Below, piece by piece: positions 1 to 10,557 of a stretch of 64,000 nt of DNA. Where the stretch lies: the NCBI GenBank assembly GCA_941918925.1, contig OW799233.1, positions 74,267,078-74,331,077 on the forward strand. Direction: 5' to 3'. The stretch is from Phyto melanocephala (taxonomy: Eukaryota > Arthropoda > Insecta > Diptera > Rhinophoridae). The notes under the pieces are model-generated. The model was not told the origin of the DNA and made no database searches. It was given only the letters and a program-made list of their open reading frames with translations. The first letter of the stretch is position 1, and each line of letters opens with the position of its first letter. Both the position numbers and the translations under genes were made by a program.

Positions 1-97
1 AACTGATTGTCCGAATTTCATGTCTCTAGCTCTTTGCGTTTGGGCTGTGCGATGATGAATCAGTCAGTCAGTCACGTTACTCATTTATATATATGGA
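1..97 (-). mobile_element. Helitron 5' terminal fragment
   Basis: Read on the minus strand, the block starts with a TATATATAAA tract, then a GACTGACTGACTGA tract, then the words CATCATCGCACAGCCC and GAGCTAGAGACATGAA. The same words in the same order open the complete Helitron at 25075 on the plus strand, so this is the 5' end of a related copy. The terminal TC falls at about 96-97. The body of the element lies to the left of the window. No coding sequence is present in the visible part. Confidence 0.7.
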
Positions 98-119
98 GTC
101 CACCTAATACCTTTTTTTT

Positions 120-487
120 TAAAAAAATGCTATAAAAAAAGAGTAGCTTCGGCTGTATGGCACTAAGCGCCATCCTGTTGAAATCAAATGTTGCTAATAT
201 CCTCCTCTTCAATTTTTGTAAACAAAAATTCGTTCCACTCCTTGCTCATTTTCGAAGAAAAATGCCTCTGGACCAAAATCCGCACCAAACAGTGACTCGT
301 TTTGGGTGTATCGGCTTTTCAATGTATGCGTGCGGGTTTTTTGTGCCCCAAATGCGACAATTTTGCTTGTTTACATACCAGCCAAGATCAAAATGAGCTT
401 TATCTGAAAAGATGATTTTTTTTGGCAAAATCGGCCAAAGTAATGTCGCAATATTTCCCCGCGTTGTGCAAGCGTATACACAACCAT
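120..487 (-). pseudogene. mariner-like transposase fragment
   Basis: Part of a Tc1/mariner DDE transposase, the nuclear enzyme that cuts and pastes its own element. The minus strand reads KKIIFSDKAHF, which holds the first catalytic Asp near 402-404, then NKQNCRIWG, HPKRVTVWCGFW and FFENEQG. After one or more frameshifts come FQQDGA and CHTAEATL near 140-185, which hold the second catalytic Asp. The HTH amino end and the carboxyl end are missing, and stops separate the blocks. No TIR or TA duplication was found. The family assignment rests on motif order; the subfamily is not resolved. Confidence 0.75.
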
Positions 488-799
488 CTTCATTCAGTAA
501 AAGGATAAAACTAATTATCTGTCAAATCAGACATGAGCTAAGTGTTACCATTCACGAAATAACCACTAGTTAAAAAAAACGTTAGATGGCGGACCCTAAG
601 GGTGTATATCTTGCATACGATCTAGGCTTTATTGAGCAGGTTCTTATCTGTCGTCAGCAATTAAATAATATACCAACTTTGGCATCAGGGTTTGTTTTAA
701 GCCATTTTGAACGAGCTTTTCAATTGATTTCCATCGATTTAAATAATTAAAGTTGCTTTCAAATTCAATTATTCGGAAAAACGGAGTAAATCTTTTTTT
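488..799. other. no gene seen
   Basis: A+T-rich sequence between the mariner fragment and the first readable part of the LINE. The 3' half may be decayed ORF1 of that LINE, but no conserved motif is readable. The short minus-strand frame at 644-844 has no recognisable motif. Confidence 0.4.
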
Positions 800-817
800 A
801 AAATCATCGTACCAGAG

Positions 818-1010
818 GAAAATTTTAATACTATTGTCAATCATGATTATTGGCCACCCAATGCTATAATACGCGAATATGAATATAGAAATGCTTCTTG
901 TTCTGATATCGTTTATTTACCTACTCAAAATAATACTCAAAAAAACTAAAAAAAATTTCTACCGATAATCTTATTAATATTGTTTACCAAAATGTCCGTG
1001 GCCTTCATAC
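818..1010 (+). pseudogene. LINE ORF1 carboxyl end and endonuclease start
   Basis: The frame reads EENFNTIVNHDYWPPNAII, the sort of ending found in ORF1 proteins of jockey/CR1-like LINEs. After a stop near 947 it continues with DNLINIVYQNVRGLHTKL. The words YQNVRG and TKL are the usual first strand of the LINE AP endonuclease. The same start, as NIIYQN...GMNTKLTDMF, is seen at 63700 in another copy. The coding sequence stops making sense at 1011, where the 67-bp duplication begins. Confidence 0.6.
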
Positions 1011-1144
1011 GAAATTAACCACACTTTATGCAAATAGTGGATATACATATACAATAATCACATCTTTGCCATTGATTGAAATTAACCACACTTTATGCAA
1101 ATAGTGGATATACATATACAATAATCACATCTTTGCCATTGATT
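1011..1144 (+). repeat. 67-bp perfect tandem duplication
   Basis: A 67-base unit beginning gaaattaaccacactttatg occurs at 1011-1077 and again, without any mismatch I can see, at 1078-1144. It lies where most of the LINE endonuclease has been lost. Confidence 0.95.
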
Positions 1145-1314
1145 TTGTTTTACAACAATCTATTCCATCTGATTTATTTATTGTATTGGGAGATTTTATT
1201 CTACCTAACATATCGTGAAATAAATCTTCAGAAATAAACTATCTAATTGCTACAGTTACAAATGAATTTATTCACTCACTCACAAGCTATGGACTTGCAT
1301 TTGTCAACCAGCCG

Positions 1315-1644
1315 ATGGATATGTTTTTACATAAAACACTTCCCGTTACTTACCCTGAAGATCGTTATCATCCTACATTAAAATTGGAAATATTTAATTT
1401 ATTAAATTTACCTGTTTTATATCCTAACAAAATTAAACCCCATAAAGTTTTTTGCTTCTCTCGTGCAAACTATCAGAAGCTTAACTCTTTGTTATCAAAC
1501 GTTAACTGCGATAGTATAATCTCTATCGAAAACTTAGATGATGTTGTTTCTCTCCTCTATTCAACATTTCGCCGCTGCATTTCTGAAACTGTCCCAAAAA
1601 TTACAATTAGAAATAACAATATTGGGCCACCATGGAATAATTAG
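1315..1644 (+). pseudogene. LINE ORF2 linker between endonuclease and RT
   Basis: An open stretch of about 109 codons reading LPVTYPEDRYHPTLKLEI and FRRCISETVPK, ending in PPWNN. This resembles the region between the endonuclease and the RT of jockey-like ORF2 proteins, where a YPEDxYHP-like phrase precedes a helical linker ending in PPW(Y/W)N. Upstream, the endonuclease catalytic core is absent. The following RT frame starts at 1880 in a different register. I assign it by position and by these short matches only. Confidence 0.55.
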
Positions 1645-1879
1645 TATCCCCGAACTATAAAAAACAAGAAAAACAAATTATATAAGAAATATAAAAGGAT
1701 TGGATCATCTGTAGAATATACCAAATACTGTATTGCTTGTTCTTACTACAATTTGGCAAATAAATCTGCATACGACAACTATATAATCCGTATGAAGTCG
1801 AAAATTAGATCAAATCCTAAATCGTTTTATAAATAAATATGGATCAACTGACGCTGATGATGACGTTTCTATTTCCAAT

Positions 1880-3048
1880 TTGCTTGCTGATTTCTTTTCA
1901 ACTACCTACTCTAAAAAAGTATATAATAACATAACATCTTACCCATTTAATATACTTCAATCATCTGGTGTACAATTCTCTTTTATTACTTATAATACGA
2001 TACTTTCAATTTTATTATCACTAAATAATTCGTTTAATGCTGGTCCAGATGAAATACCAAATTGCGTTCTAAAAAATTGTGCAGAAAATTTATGTTACCC
2101 GCTTACTGCTATCTTTAACAAATCCATTAAATTAGGGTGCATACCATTGATTTGGAAATTATCGTATATAATTTGCTGTTTAAAAATGGAAGCAAATTTG
2201 AGGTATCAAATTATCGTGGCATTGCTAAGCAGAGTGATATTCCCAAACTTTTTGAAAAAAATTTAACTGATAATTTATACTATCAAATTTCTTCGATTTT
2301 GTCACCGTGCCAACATGGTTTTTGTAAACATCGCTCTACAACGACTAATATTTTGGAGCTAACTACTACAATAAATGCTTTTATAAATAATATGCAAACT
2401 GATGCTATCTACACAGATTTTAGTAAAGCTTTTGATAAGGTAAACCATGATCTCTTGCTTAACAAATTGTCATTAATGGGATTTACGGATATGACAATAA
2501 AATGGTTAAGATCATACTTGTCTTTAAGTGCTACGTCTAATGCTATCAAAGTTCCTTCTGGTGTTCTGCAAGGTAGCCACCTTGGTACTATTTTATTTAC
2601 CTTATTTATAAACGATCTACCTTCAGTTATTCAGCACTCTAAAGTTTTGATGTATGCCGATGATGTCAAAATTTTTCGTTCTTCTAATAATCCCGAAGAT
2701 CAACTTTTCCTTCAATCTGATATTGCCAAATTGGTTTATTGGTGTGAAATCAACTTAAAGGAGCTGAATATAAAAAAATGTAAGCATATGCCCCTTTTAA
2801 GAATGAAGAAATTGGATATATTTTATTGCATTAATGAAAGTAAACTTGATAAAGTTCTGAACTTTCTTAATCTTGGTATTTTGCTTGTTCACCAATTAAA
2901 TTTTCGTGACCATATTTCTTTAATTGTTAACAAAGCAAATGCTGTTCTTGGATTTATGAAGAGGTGGTGCAAGGAAATTCTAGATCCTTATATTACAAAA
3001 CAATTATATTCATCGTTAGTTCGACCTTTGAGTGCCCCTGTGGACTAG
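1880..3048 (+). pseudogene. LINE reverse transcriptase (frameshifted)
   Basis: RT domain of the jockey/CR1-like LINE, which would copy its own RNA at the nicked target. The first frame, to about 2170, gives AGPDEIPNCVLKN. A frameshift near 2170-2200 moves to a second frame with YRGIAKQSDIPKLFE, QHGFCKHRST, TDFSKAFDKVNHDLLL, PSGVLQGSHLGTILF and LMYADDVKIF. The YADD codons are 2653-2664, so the active site is kept. The thumb follows, and the frame is lost just after KQLYSSLVRPL near 3030. No in-frame stop lies inside the second block, which suggests moderate age. A functional protein is ruled out by the frameshift and the missing endonuclease. Confidence 0.85.
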
Positions 3049-3231
3049 TCAGTAAACGAAAAGTCAGTTGTTGGAATACGGATCAATTATTTGGGATCCT
3101 TACTATAATATTCATATTGATAGTATCGAGTCTGTACAAAAGAAGTTTTTAATATTTTGTCCTCGTGGCCTTGGATGGAATTCGTTTTACTACCTTCATA
3201 CGAAAGCAGACTTCGTCTTATAAAATTACCA

Positions 3232-4598
3232 CTATCCTGCAAGGACCACATTGAATGTAAAGTGGAGAAAGCTCAAAGAATATGGGCCCTCTGCAGAAGA
3301 GTGATTGGCTCAAAATGGGGATTAAGCCCAAGGATGACACATTGGCTATATACGAGTGTACTGCGGCCTACAATTACGTACGCTTCGTTAGTGTGGTGGA
3401 CATCCTTAGAGAAGAAGGTGAATATAAAACCTCTTCAAAAGATTCAGAGACAGTGCTGTATTAGTATTTGCGGCGCCATGAGGACCACATCGACAATGGC
3501 CATTGAGAATATATTATCCATTTGGCCTATTGAGATACAGGTAAAATATGAAGCGGCCTTAGCTGCCACAAGATTAATGGCAATAGATGAGTGGCTTATA
3601 AGAGAACATAAGACCAGATACCAAAGAAAAACGGATATCTTACCGATGGAAAATATTACGGAATTAACATGTGATAAAATCCCGATGAGATATGAGAATA
3701 CTAATTGCATCACCATTATACCGGAAGAGGGAGAATGGGATGAGATAATCAGGATGGGAAACACCCACGGAATCGATCTTTACACAGACGGTTCAAAGAT
3801 TGGTGACCAAACTGGAATGGGCTTATACGACATAAGCCGAAATAGAAGCAAATACTTCCGTCTACCAGATCACAACACTATTTTTCAGGCTGAGATCATG
3901 GCGATTACGGAAGAAATTAAATGGATAAAGGAAACGAATTGCGGAACCCCGATTCGTATCTTTACGGATAGCCAATCAGTGATTAAGACATTGAGAAAGG
4001 AGAAAGTTGAATCCCGGAACGTTTTGCAATGCAAGAGTGAGATAAACTCATATGCAAATTGTGAACATCTGGAGATAATATGGATACCAAGCCATCACGG
4101 GCTGATCGGAAACGAGAAAGCCAACAAATTATCCAAAATGGGAGCTCTTCTGAGTACTATAACTTTGGAGAACGCCAAACCCCTTAAACGATTTAAGGAT
4201 GAACTCAAACGTTGGGCAATGGAGGAACTGTCAGAAAATGGCAAAGCACTGATGTCGGTAAGGTGACAAGAACACTCTGGGGTGACCCAAATCTTGGGAA
4301 ATCAAAGGAGATTCTGAGACTAAGTAGACCTACACTTAGGAAACTAACCGGTGTAATTACAAGTCATACGGAGTTGAGAACTCATCTAGCTCGCATGAGA
4401 TTATCTGAGGAGACAACATGTAGAGCATGCGAGGAAGAGGATGAGACTCTGGTACACTACCTCTGTCATTGTCCTGCGTTTGGGCATATTAGGCGCGAAA
4501 ATTTTACAGTGGATACTATGCCGAACTTGGAATACCTGGGGAACTCGAACTGGAGATCCATAAGGCGTTACATTGAGGGGAGTGGGTTCTTGGACTAG
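3232..4598 (+). pseudogene. LOA-like ORF2: RT thumb, RNase H, zinc motif
   Basis: A truncated ORF2 product starting in the RT thumb, with RRVIGSKWGLSPRM, WLYTSVLRPTITYASLVWW and GAMRTTSTMA. Then comes a ribonuclease H that would remove the RNA template. Its catalytic series is readable: YTDGS (Asp codon near 3787), FQAEIMAI, FTDSQ and IPSHHGLIGNEKANK. A frameshift near 4225-4265 moves to another frame with a terminal zinc-like motif, CRAC then HYLCHCPAF, near 4420-4480. The last residues are EGSGFLD, with the stop at 4598. The frame is otherwise open, so this copy is younger than its host LINE. Confidence 0.85.
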
Positions 4599-4744
4599 TC
4601 CGTTATTTATGGGAAATTATGTTTATGGTTTTTGTTTGGGAATTCCGTTTTCCATATGGAGCGCACAACATGCCAACTGGGCATAAGTGCATACCTGTCA
4701 TGGGTTTGGGCTTTTATACCCCTCCTTTTCAACCCAACCTAACC
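3232..4744 (+). mobile_element. LOA-like LINE, 5'-truncated, inserted in the jockey-like LINE
   Basis: The insert is flanked by the 11-bp direct repeat taaaattacca (3221-3231 and 4745-4755), the mark of target-primed reverse transcription. It begins inside ORF2 and ends in CTTTTCAACCCAACCTAACC rather than in poly(A). Two related LINEs in the window, at 13043-18151 and 28384-29164, have similar AACC-type tails. All three carry an RNase H domain and a CCHC-like carboxyl motif, which fits the LOA clade. I cannot exclude another RNase H-bearing clade. Confidence 0.88.
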
Positions 4745-4755
4745 TAAAATTACCA

Positions 4756-5040
4756 ACTTTAAAAAGTCGTCGTTCAATGCTGAGTTTTTCTTTTGTGCTG
4801 GGACTAATTCAAGGCGATATCGACTCTGAATTCCTGCTAAGTAAAATATCTTTTAATGTTCCAACCAGACCAACTCGAAACTTCCGTATTATGAACTTAG
4901 AATACTATAGATCCAACTATACTAATAATGATCCTTTTCGTCGTATATGTGAAAACTTTAATAATTATTATCACCTTATTGGCCTTAATGAAAGTAAAGA
5001 AATTGTGAACAGAAATATCGTTTCATATTTAAATCGTTGA
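4756..5040 (+). pseudogene. jockey/CR1-like ORF2 carboxyl tail
   Basis: This continues the host LINE after the inserted element. The text before the insert ends in SYESRLRLIKLP, and after it the frame resumes with LKSRRSMLS, FVLGLIQGDIDS, VPTRPTRNF and YLNR, followed by a stop. This is the hydrophobic tail seen in many jockey/CR1-like ORF2 proteins. The stop at 5040 is followed by about 100 bases of A+T-rich 3' UTR. Confidence 0.7.
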
Positions 5041-5164
5041 ATTGTATGGAATTATTATTTTATACCTACACAACCTTAATTTTGTTTTGTTATTTTACAT
5101 ACTTTAGTCTGTAAGGATTTACAATCTATAGACAATAAATTAAATAAATAAAATAAATATAAAA

Positions 5165-5548
5165 GTCTTTCCTCTTGTAAACAACTTTAAGGCTCTCCTA
5201 TTAGAAAATGTGCTGGAGACAAAGCATCTAAATTTGATGCATCTGAGGACATTGGGCTCAGAGGTAATGAGTTTATTACACTTTCTGTTTGGCTAAGTAA
5301 AGTTGATAATATTTCAAAATTTAAAATTCTCTCATGAATTATTCATCCTAAATGGTACGTGAGGGATTTTACTCCTGCCTCACAAAGACCATTAAAGCTT
5401 GGAGACGTAGGAGGGATTAAGTGCCATTCAGTACCAATACACGTCAACAACTGAATCAGATCTTCAGGTAATGATTTCTACTTTTGGTTAATAGAATGTA
5501 AAACTCTTTCGAGGCACCAATAAAGTTTGTGTCACAGTCGGAATCAGT
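5165..5548 (-). pseudogene. BEL/Pao integrase carboxyl fragment
   Basis: Read on the minus strand with several frame changes, the words are NSDCDTNFIGASKEF (around the second catalytic Asp), then PSFNGLCEAGVKSL (around the catalytic Glu), then LSQTESVINSLPLSP and LDALSPAHFLIGEP. This order is typical of BEL/Pao integrases, which insert the cDNA copy into the genome. Stops and indels make it a relic. It has the same strand and expected order as the BEL/Pao RT at 7825-9060, so both probably come from one element, later split by DNA transposons. Confidence 0.72.
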
Positions 5549-6230
5549 GTTGCCAATTTAGCTATTTTATGGCTAGATTTAGCAATTTTTGAACACGCTT
5601 AGCTAGGAAAATCTGCGTTTAGCTATAAGCCATTTTTAGCCATTCCTAGATATTTTTTTAAACCTTTTTTAGCTATTTTTTGTATTTAGCCTCTAAATTT
5701 GTTGTTGTTTCGTTTCCTAAATAGTGAAAAACGTTTCTATAAAACAATGTTTTTAACTACTAAAAGTTGCATCGATGGGAACTTCTTTAAAATAGTAAAT
5801 AAACAAACAATCAATCAGTAAAAAATCAACCAAGCATGTGTATTTAATAAAATAAATAAGAAAAGAAATTTAAGAAAAATAAACAAAATATTCCCAGAAG
5901 CTTATGAGGGAATGGTTATCCCACCCATAATTAAAAGAATAGATTACAGAAGTTAAAAAGTTTTTGTAAATATTGTAAATGTGAAATTAATGCAATATTA
6001 TATGATTTAACTGTTTACTCTGAAAGAGAAAAGCACATAAATGGTATTGGATATACATATTATCGAAACCAAGCCTTTACCTTTTAATCCAATGAATTTT
6101 AAGCCTTTAATCCAATGAATTTTAAGCTACAACATCAGGAGAATACATTAGCTATGTAAAAGGCTTTTTAATAAGAGTAATATGATTTCTTAAAAAAACA
6201 CATTTATTGTTAAGGAAAATTAAAAGTTTT
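5545..6230 (+). mobile_element. hAT-like relic with CAGTGTTGCC end
   Basis: The block starts with CAGTGTTGCCAATTTAGC at 5545, a common hAT terminal sequence. Near 5964-6050 a frame reads FCKYCKCEI then DLTVYSEREKHI, which fits the BED-like zinc finger (C-x2-C ... H-x5-H, first His replaced) at the amino end of some hAT transposases. No matching GGCAACACTG end was found, so the right boundary is unknown. A short direct duplication of about 24 bp (ttttaatccaatgaatttt type) lies near 6075-6125. Confidence 0.5.
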
Positions 6231-6257
6231 TTTTTTAATGTTAAGACAATCGATACA

Positions 6258-6430
6258 ATTAAGTTCTACATAAAACATCATTCAAATGGCCTCCACGACT
6301 TCTTCTGTAGCAACGAATTCGATTAACGCAATTTTCGAGCATTTTTTCCACTAACTCAAGTCGTATGTCATGTATGGCACGTTTAATATTGACTTATAAA
6401 GATTGTAGAGAGTTTGGTTTATTTCGAAAG
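6258..6430 (-). pseudogene. mariner-like transposase carboxyl end
   Basis: The minus strand reads VNIKRAIHDIRLELVEKMLE, then NRIRCYRRSRGGHLNDVL and a stop. RSRGGHLNDV is the usual last line of one insect mariner-like group. One in-frame stop precedes VNIKRA. The rest of the transposase is absent. It probably belongs to the same group as the fragment at 120-487. Confidence 0.65.
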
Positions 6431-6595
6431 ACCAATGTTTTATTTTTTCTATATTCTTTTTTTAAGATACGACTTAAAAAGTATTGATAAATGCTGTTAT
6501 CAATATGAAGTAACACATAATTGTCTTAAATTGATAGGATATAAACTTTCTAAAGAAAGTTAAGATGACAATGACAATAATAGCGAGCTAGATGC

Positions 6596-7684
6596 TAGGG
6601 TGATCGACTCGGTTTTACAACCGGTGGAAAACCCGGTTTTTTCCTCTTTTTGCTGGCGGTTTTTTCTAAATATTGATTTTTCGAATATCGAATACACCGG
6701 TTTTTTTATCCGAAATCGCCGGTTTTTTTTTATTTTTAAGTTTATTTTCACATATCTTTGTAACCAATCGTACCATAGTATATTGGTACGCAAAAAGTTT
6801 CCAAATATCAAAAAAAAAATAAAAACTATTAAATATTCTTCTATAATATTGTAAGCAATCTATTTGTTGTTTAAAAAACAAATGCAAAATAAGAAAAATA
6901 ATTGAGCTAAAATATTATTTTTTATAGGATATAAACCTAACGTTAAAATTTAAAGGTAATTTAAGCATAAACTTAGCTGATCGATCACTTTTAACGAAAA
7001 AGTGTAGTTACAATAAAGAAAAACCAATAATCTCTTTTCCCAGATCCTAATTTTAATTAATGGCATTGAGTGTCTGTCAACTTAAAGTTTAATTAAACCA
7101 TTGAACAAACTAGTTTATACCTATATTTGTATGTCTGTCAGGGGTATAAGAAAGAATTTTTAAAATTAAATTTTAAAAATTTTCTCTTTATCCTTTAAAA
7201 TGTATTTAAAATTACAGAAATCATTTCAAACAAAATACGTTTGTGCATATTAGTTTAAAAGATCTATTTAACATTTAAAAAATTTACAGAAGGAGATACA
7301 AAACCTTATAACAGCCTTATAAAAGTCTTATTTATTTATGTATTAATTTATTGTATTTATTTATTTAACTAGTAAAGAGTACCTTTTGTCCTTAAATTTA
7401 ACTAATTAAAACCAAATTAGTCAACTGCATTCATGTCAGTTATTGGGTTATTGTGCAGCCAAACGTATATAAACTATAAAAATTTCATATATAGATATCA
7501 TTTTTATTATAATCTTATTGAAAAATATTTTTTAATTTTTTATTTAAATATTATATTTTATATATTCGAACCGGTTAACCGGGGTTTTCTTAATTTTTAA
7601 AGTAGCAACCGGTTTTTTTAAATTCTAAATTTCAAACTATTTGAAAACCGGTTTCTTAAAAAAGTCGAATAATCGATCATCCTA
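6596..7684. mobile_element. non-autonomous hAT element, copy 1
   Basis: Ends are TAGGGTGATCGA on the left and, inverted, TAGGATGATCGA on the right, differing at one base. An exact 8-bp direct repeat, ctagatgc, flanks it at 6588-6595 and 7685-7692, the size made by hAT transposases. Near the ends are repeated AACCGGTTTTT words. No transposase is readable inside. A close relative with the same ends lies at 51617-53134. The copy sits inside the BEL/Pao relic and is therefore younger than it. Confidence 0.9.
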
Positions 7685-7824
7685 CTAGATGCTGATGATA
7701 ATTGGTCCTTTTAACACCATTATAACAATTCTTGTACTTAATAACTAGTCAAAGATGTATTGAGTATATTACAAACGGTCTTAGATTTTATTATTTTTCT
7801 TTTAAAATAAATTTTTCTTATTTA

Positions 7825-9060
7825 TTTTATTCAAATATTGAAAACTTTCAAGTTCTGGCATCAATGGTCGGAATACATGTCTGTACATATTCCTCTGCGA
7901 GATATAAACCGCCAAAAGGAATTTGTGGCCAAGGATTTGACAACACTGTCACCTTCGAGATTAAAAGTTAAAAACTTTTCTCTACATTCTTCAGGTATTT
8001 ATGTATCTAGTAGTTCAGTTTGTAATCCACTTAAGTAAATTACATCACCGAACTTTTTCCAAAAGAACACAAAAATTTCTATGTAAACAAATTGCTTTGT
8101 CAATTTTTTTAGCCAGAGAAAAAATATTATCCACGTATGAATCAGAAAATTCGTTTTCATAACATTTAGCCATTTGATGCAAATTAGAAATATAGAGCAG
8201 AAGTTGTTCCATAGGAAACAGTTTTCAATTGGTAAATCGAAATTTCATCAAGAGGTTTATATCTCCATAAAATTTGTTGAAACGGACGATGCTGACAAAC
8301 AACTTTAATTTGTCTTATATTTGTTTTTAAGGTCAGCACTAAAAGCTATCCATTTATTAATAGTTTGCGCCAGATCATTATGCAAGGCAGGGCTTGAAGA
8401 GAGGAGTTCGTTTAAACATTAATGATTATATATATGACTGCTACCATAAAAAACTACGCTTACCTTGGTAGTTGTACCATACTCCGTCAACACTCAATGA
8501 TGTGGCAAAAGTAGGAGTTTTTACGAAAATTTACAGGATACGTACTTACTATATGTCCTAAGGCTCCGTATTCTCGCATAAAGTGTTTATATATATATAT
8601 CGGCAATTAATGAGCGTTTCAGGAATAAACTTTCCTATTGTTCGAAACGTTTTACAGCAACAATCATGTTATTATGTTGAATAGGAAGGGTATTATCTTT
8701 CAAAAGTGATTGAAATGGTAAATTTACGATATATCGACTAGAAGAAGAACATTTTGTTGTTGCCCTATATAGGTTCTCGCAACCAAGCTCCTCACAACTT
8801 AGATTATACTTTGCCATGATTTCTTTCTGCTCCGAAAACGAGCGCAGTATATTTTATAAGTAAACGTTATTAAATTGAATATAATTTGCGCTCAGTTTCC
8901 CTGAAGAACCATAAAACACCCATCCAAAAGTTGTGCTCTGAAAATATAAGTTATTAAGCAAAATAAATCAGCCGGTATTTCAATGCTGGTACATATGTCA
9001 GTATATCAATTGGATCAGTTTTATAAAAAAATGGATCAGCTATCCATTGTATGTTGGTAT
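7825..9060 (-). pseudogene. BEL/Pao pol relic: protease end to RT
   Basis: Read on the minus strand from 9060. ADPFFYKTDPIDIL resembles the end of the BEL/Pao protease. Then come GWVFYGSSGKLSAN and CEELGCENLYRATT, then YIVNLPFQSLLKD. The RT follows from about 8385: KWIAFSADLKN, HRPFQQILWRYKPLDE, YQLKTVSYGTTSA, and SDSYVDNIFSL, where the YVDD site is now YVDN. It continues with IPEECREKFLTFNLEGDSVVKSLG-like text to 7825. Many stops and frameshifts are present. In BEL/Pao elements this polyprotein yields protease, RT, RNase H and integrase. The integrase part is at 5165-5548. Confidence 0.75.
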
Positions 9061-9444
9061 AACAAAACAGTGGAAAGCAATAGGCCCGTTAAAAAAATTC
9101 TTCGGTAACACTCTACTGTTTTGACGCGTTTTGTTCGCTGCTTTATTAGGAACTGTATTTTTAGAATTTTTAATCCGGGCATAATACGTTTACCCATTTT
9201 GATTGTCTACAAATTGCTGCTGCGCTATTTTAAAAGGCTTGTGCTGATTGTAAATGGTAATAATATTCAGTCATTATCACATTGAACTTATAGCCTAATT
9301 TAAAAATTAAAAAATATAATCCAAATGAAAAAGTTCAATTGTAATACTAAAAAATACAACAAAGAAACACTCGGCTTGGTGTAAAATAAACATTGTTCAA
9401 CTTATCTCGTTAAAAACATGTGACATCCAGCAAATTTTATAAAA
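9061..9444. other. no gene seen
   Basis: A+T-rich sequence upstream (minus-strand sense) of the BEL/Pao protease relic. It may hold decayed gag, but no capsid or zinc-knuckle motif is readable. Confidence 0.4.
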
Positions 9445-9750
9445 GGCTATAATACACGGCATGTTTTTTACATCTGACTTTAAAATTTGTGAGACATATG
9501 TAAATCTACATGTCTGTCAAAATTGTACTTTTACGCTGACTGCTTTGCAGCAGCAGAGATTTCTGCCACCGACTAATGTCACATGTTTTGACAGAAGAAA
9601 ATAGAGCGCACTCTAATTAAAATTTCGTCAGATGTCTCAACACATGTTTTTCTACAGAAGTAATGTTTTAAAGGTAACACACAACATGTTTGTATTAGCA
9701 GTGGAGAATTTGACAAGTCAGATGTAAAAAACATGACGTGTATTAGCTCC
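9445..9750. mobile_element. MITE with 36-bp terminal inverted repeats
   Basis: The left end, starting ggctataatacacggcatg, and the inverted right end, starting ggagctaatacacgtcatg, match at 32 of 36 positions and share TTTTTTACATCTGACTT. The element is 306 bp and non-coding. No clear target duplication was found, so the superfamily is open. Confidence 0.75.
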
Positions 9751-10557
9751 TTAAGTGATATTTTAATATAGTTATAAATGAGTTTGGTTTCTATCAGAGA
9801 TGATTGCGTGAGTTAATTTTGACTCACGCTCACTTACAAAAAATAATTTTTGTTTTATTTACACCGAATTCGAATTTTTGCATACGTTCGTGCTTTAATT
9901 AAATTTACAATTAACTCACGAGCTCGAAATGATCACTAAAACACTTAATGTTCCAACAAAACTAATGCTTAAATACTAATATGTATGTATATTAAATGCT
10001 AAAAAAATCTATTTATAGTTCATTGTACTCTACATAAAAAAATTGGGCACAAGCATGTGAACATACATAGAAGTATGGTTTTCATTTGCACTTTAATAGA
10101 ACAAGTAAAGATTCCCACTATAAATTGGGTAAATTTCAACATATTCTAAATAATTTTTTAAACTTTGTTTTCTAGAATGCTGTGTTTTTATGTATTTATG
10201 ATAATTCATTACTAAAAAATTGTAATATTCTCTTTTGTAGCTTTTTCGAAAAAATTTTTATATTTATAACATTTTGTAAAAAACAAAAGTTGGATCTTAG
10301 ATTAGATTTATAGTAATACAAATACATATAATAAATATAATTATTATTTTAATTTTTTAATAGCACATTGAGTACGTCTTAATTTTCAGTTCTATTCATT
10401 AATTTATCGCTTTTCATTCAAAAGTTACAGCATAAATTGTGAGCTAAGGTATTTTTTCCAAAAAACAAAAATGCTCTTAACGGGTTAAAAAAAATTTTTT
10501 TTTCTAAAATACTGTGTTTTTATGATATATAAAATATAATATTTTAAAACTACGGCG
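9751..10557. other. no gene seen
   Basis: A+T-rich. It contains a short hairpin (GCGTGAGT/ACTCACGC near 9806-9829) and poly(T)/poly(A) tracts. The right edge, ending cggcg, is the target duplication of the Transib. The last 50 bases can be read on the minus strand as the end of the Helitron helicase (SAVVLKY). Confidence 0.4.

Larger units (their letters stand above)
800..5160 (+). mobile_element. jockey/CR1-like LINE, interrupted and decayed
   Basis: A non-LTR retrotransposon on the plus strand. In order it shows the end of ORF1, the start of an AP endonuclease, a linker, a reverse transcriptase with YADD, and a carboxyl tail at 4756-5040. It ends in an AAATAAATAAAATAAAT-type tail near 5140-5160. 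Much of the endonuclease is missing, and a 67-bp unit at its break is duplicated. A second LINE is inserted at 3232-4744. The target was taken as taaaattacca, which is present at both 3221-3231 and 4745-4755, so the two outer halves belong to one element. Confidence 0.85.

Noticed and set aside
5545..5570. Complete hAT element starting at CAGTGTTGCC
   Set aside because: Only one end could be found, with no inverted partner and no 8-bp duplication. It is kept as a relic, not as a complete element.
7732..8038. Plus-strand open frames (e.g. MKTFKFWHQWSEYM)
   Set aside because: They lie opposite the readable BEL/Pao RT relic on the minus strand and have no motif of their own.
9796..9939. Second MITE with CGTGAGTTAATT ends
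   Set aside because: Only 12 bases match well between the proposed ends, and no target duplication was found.
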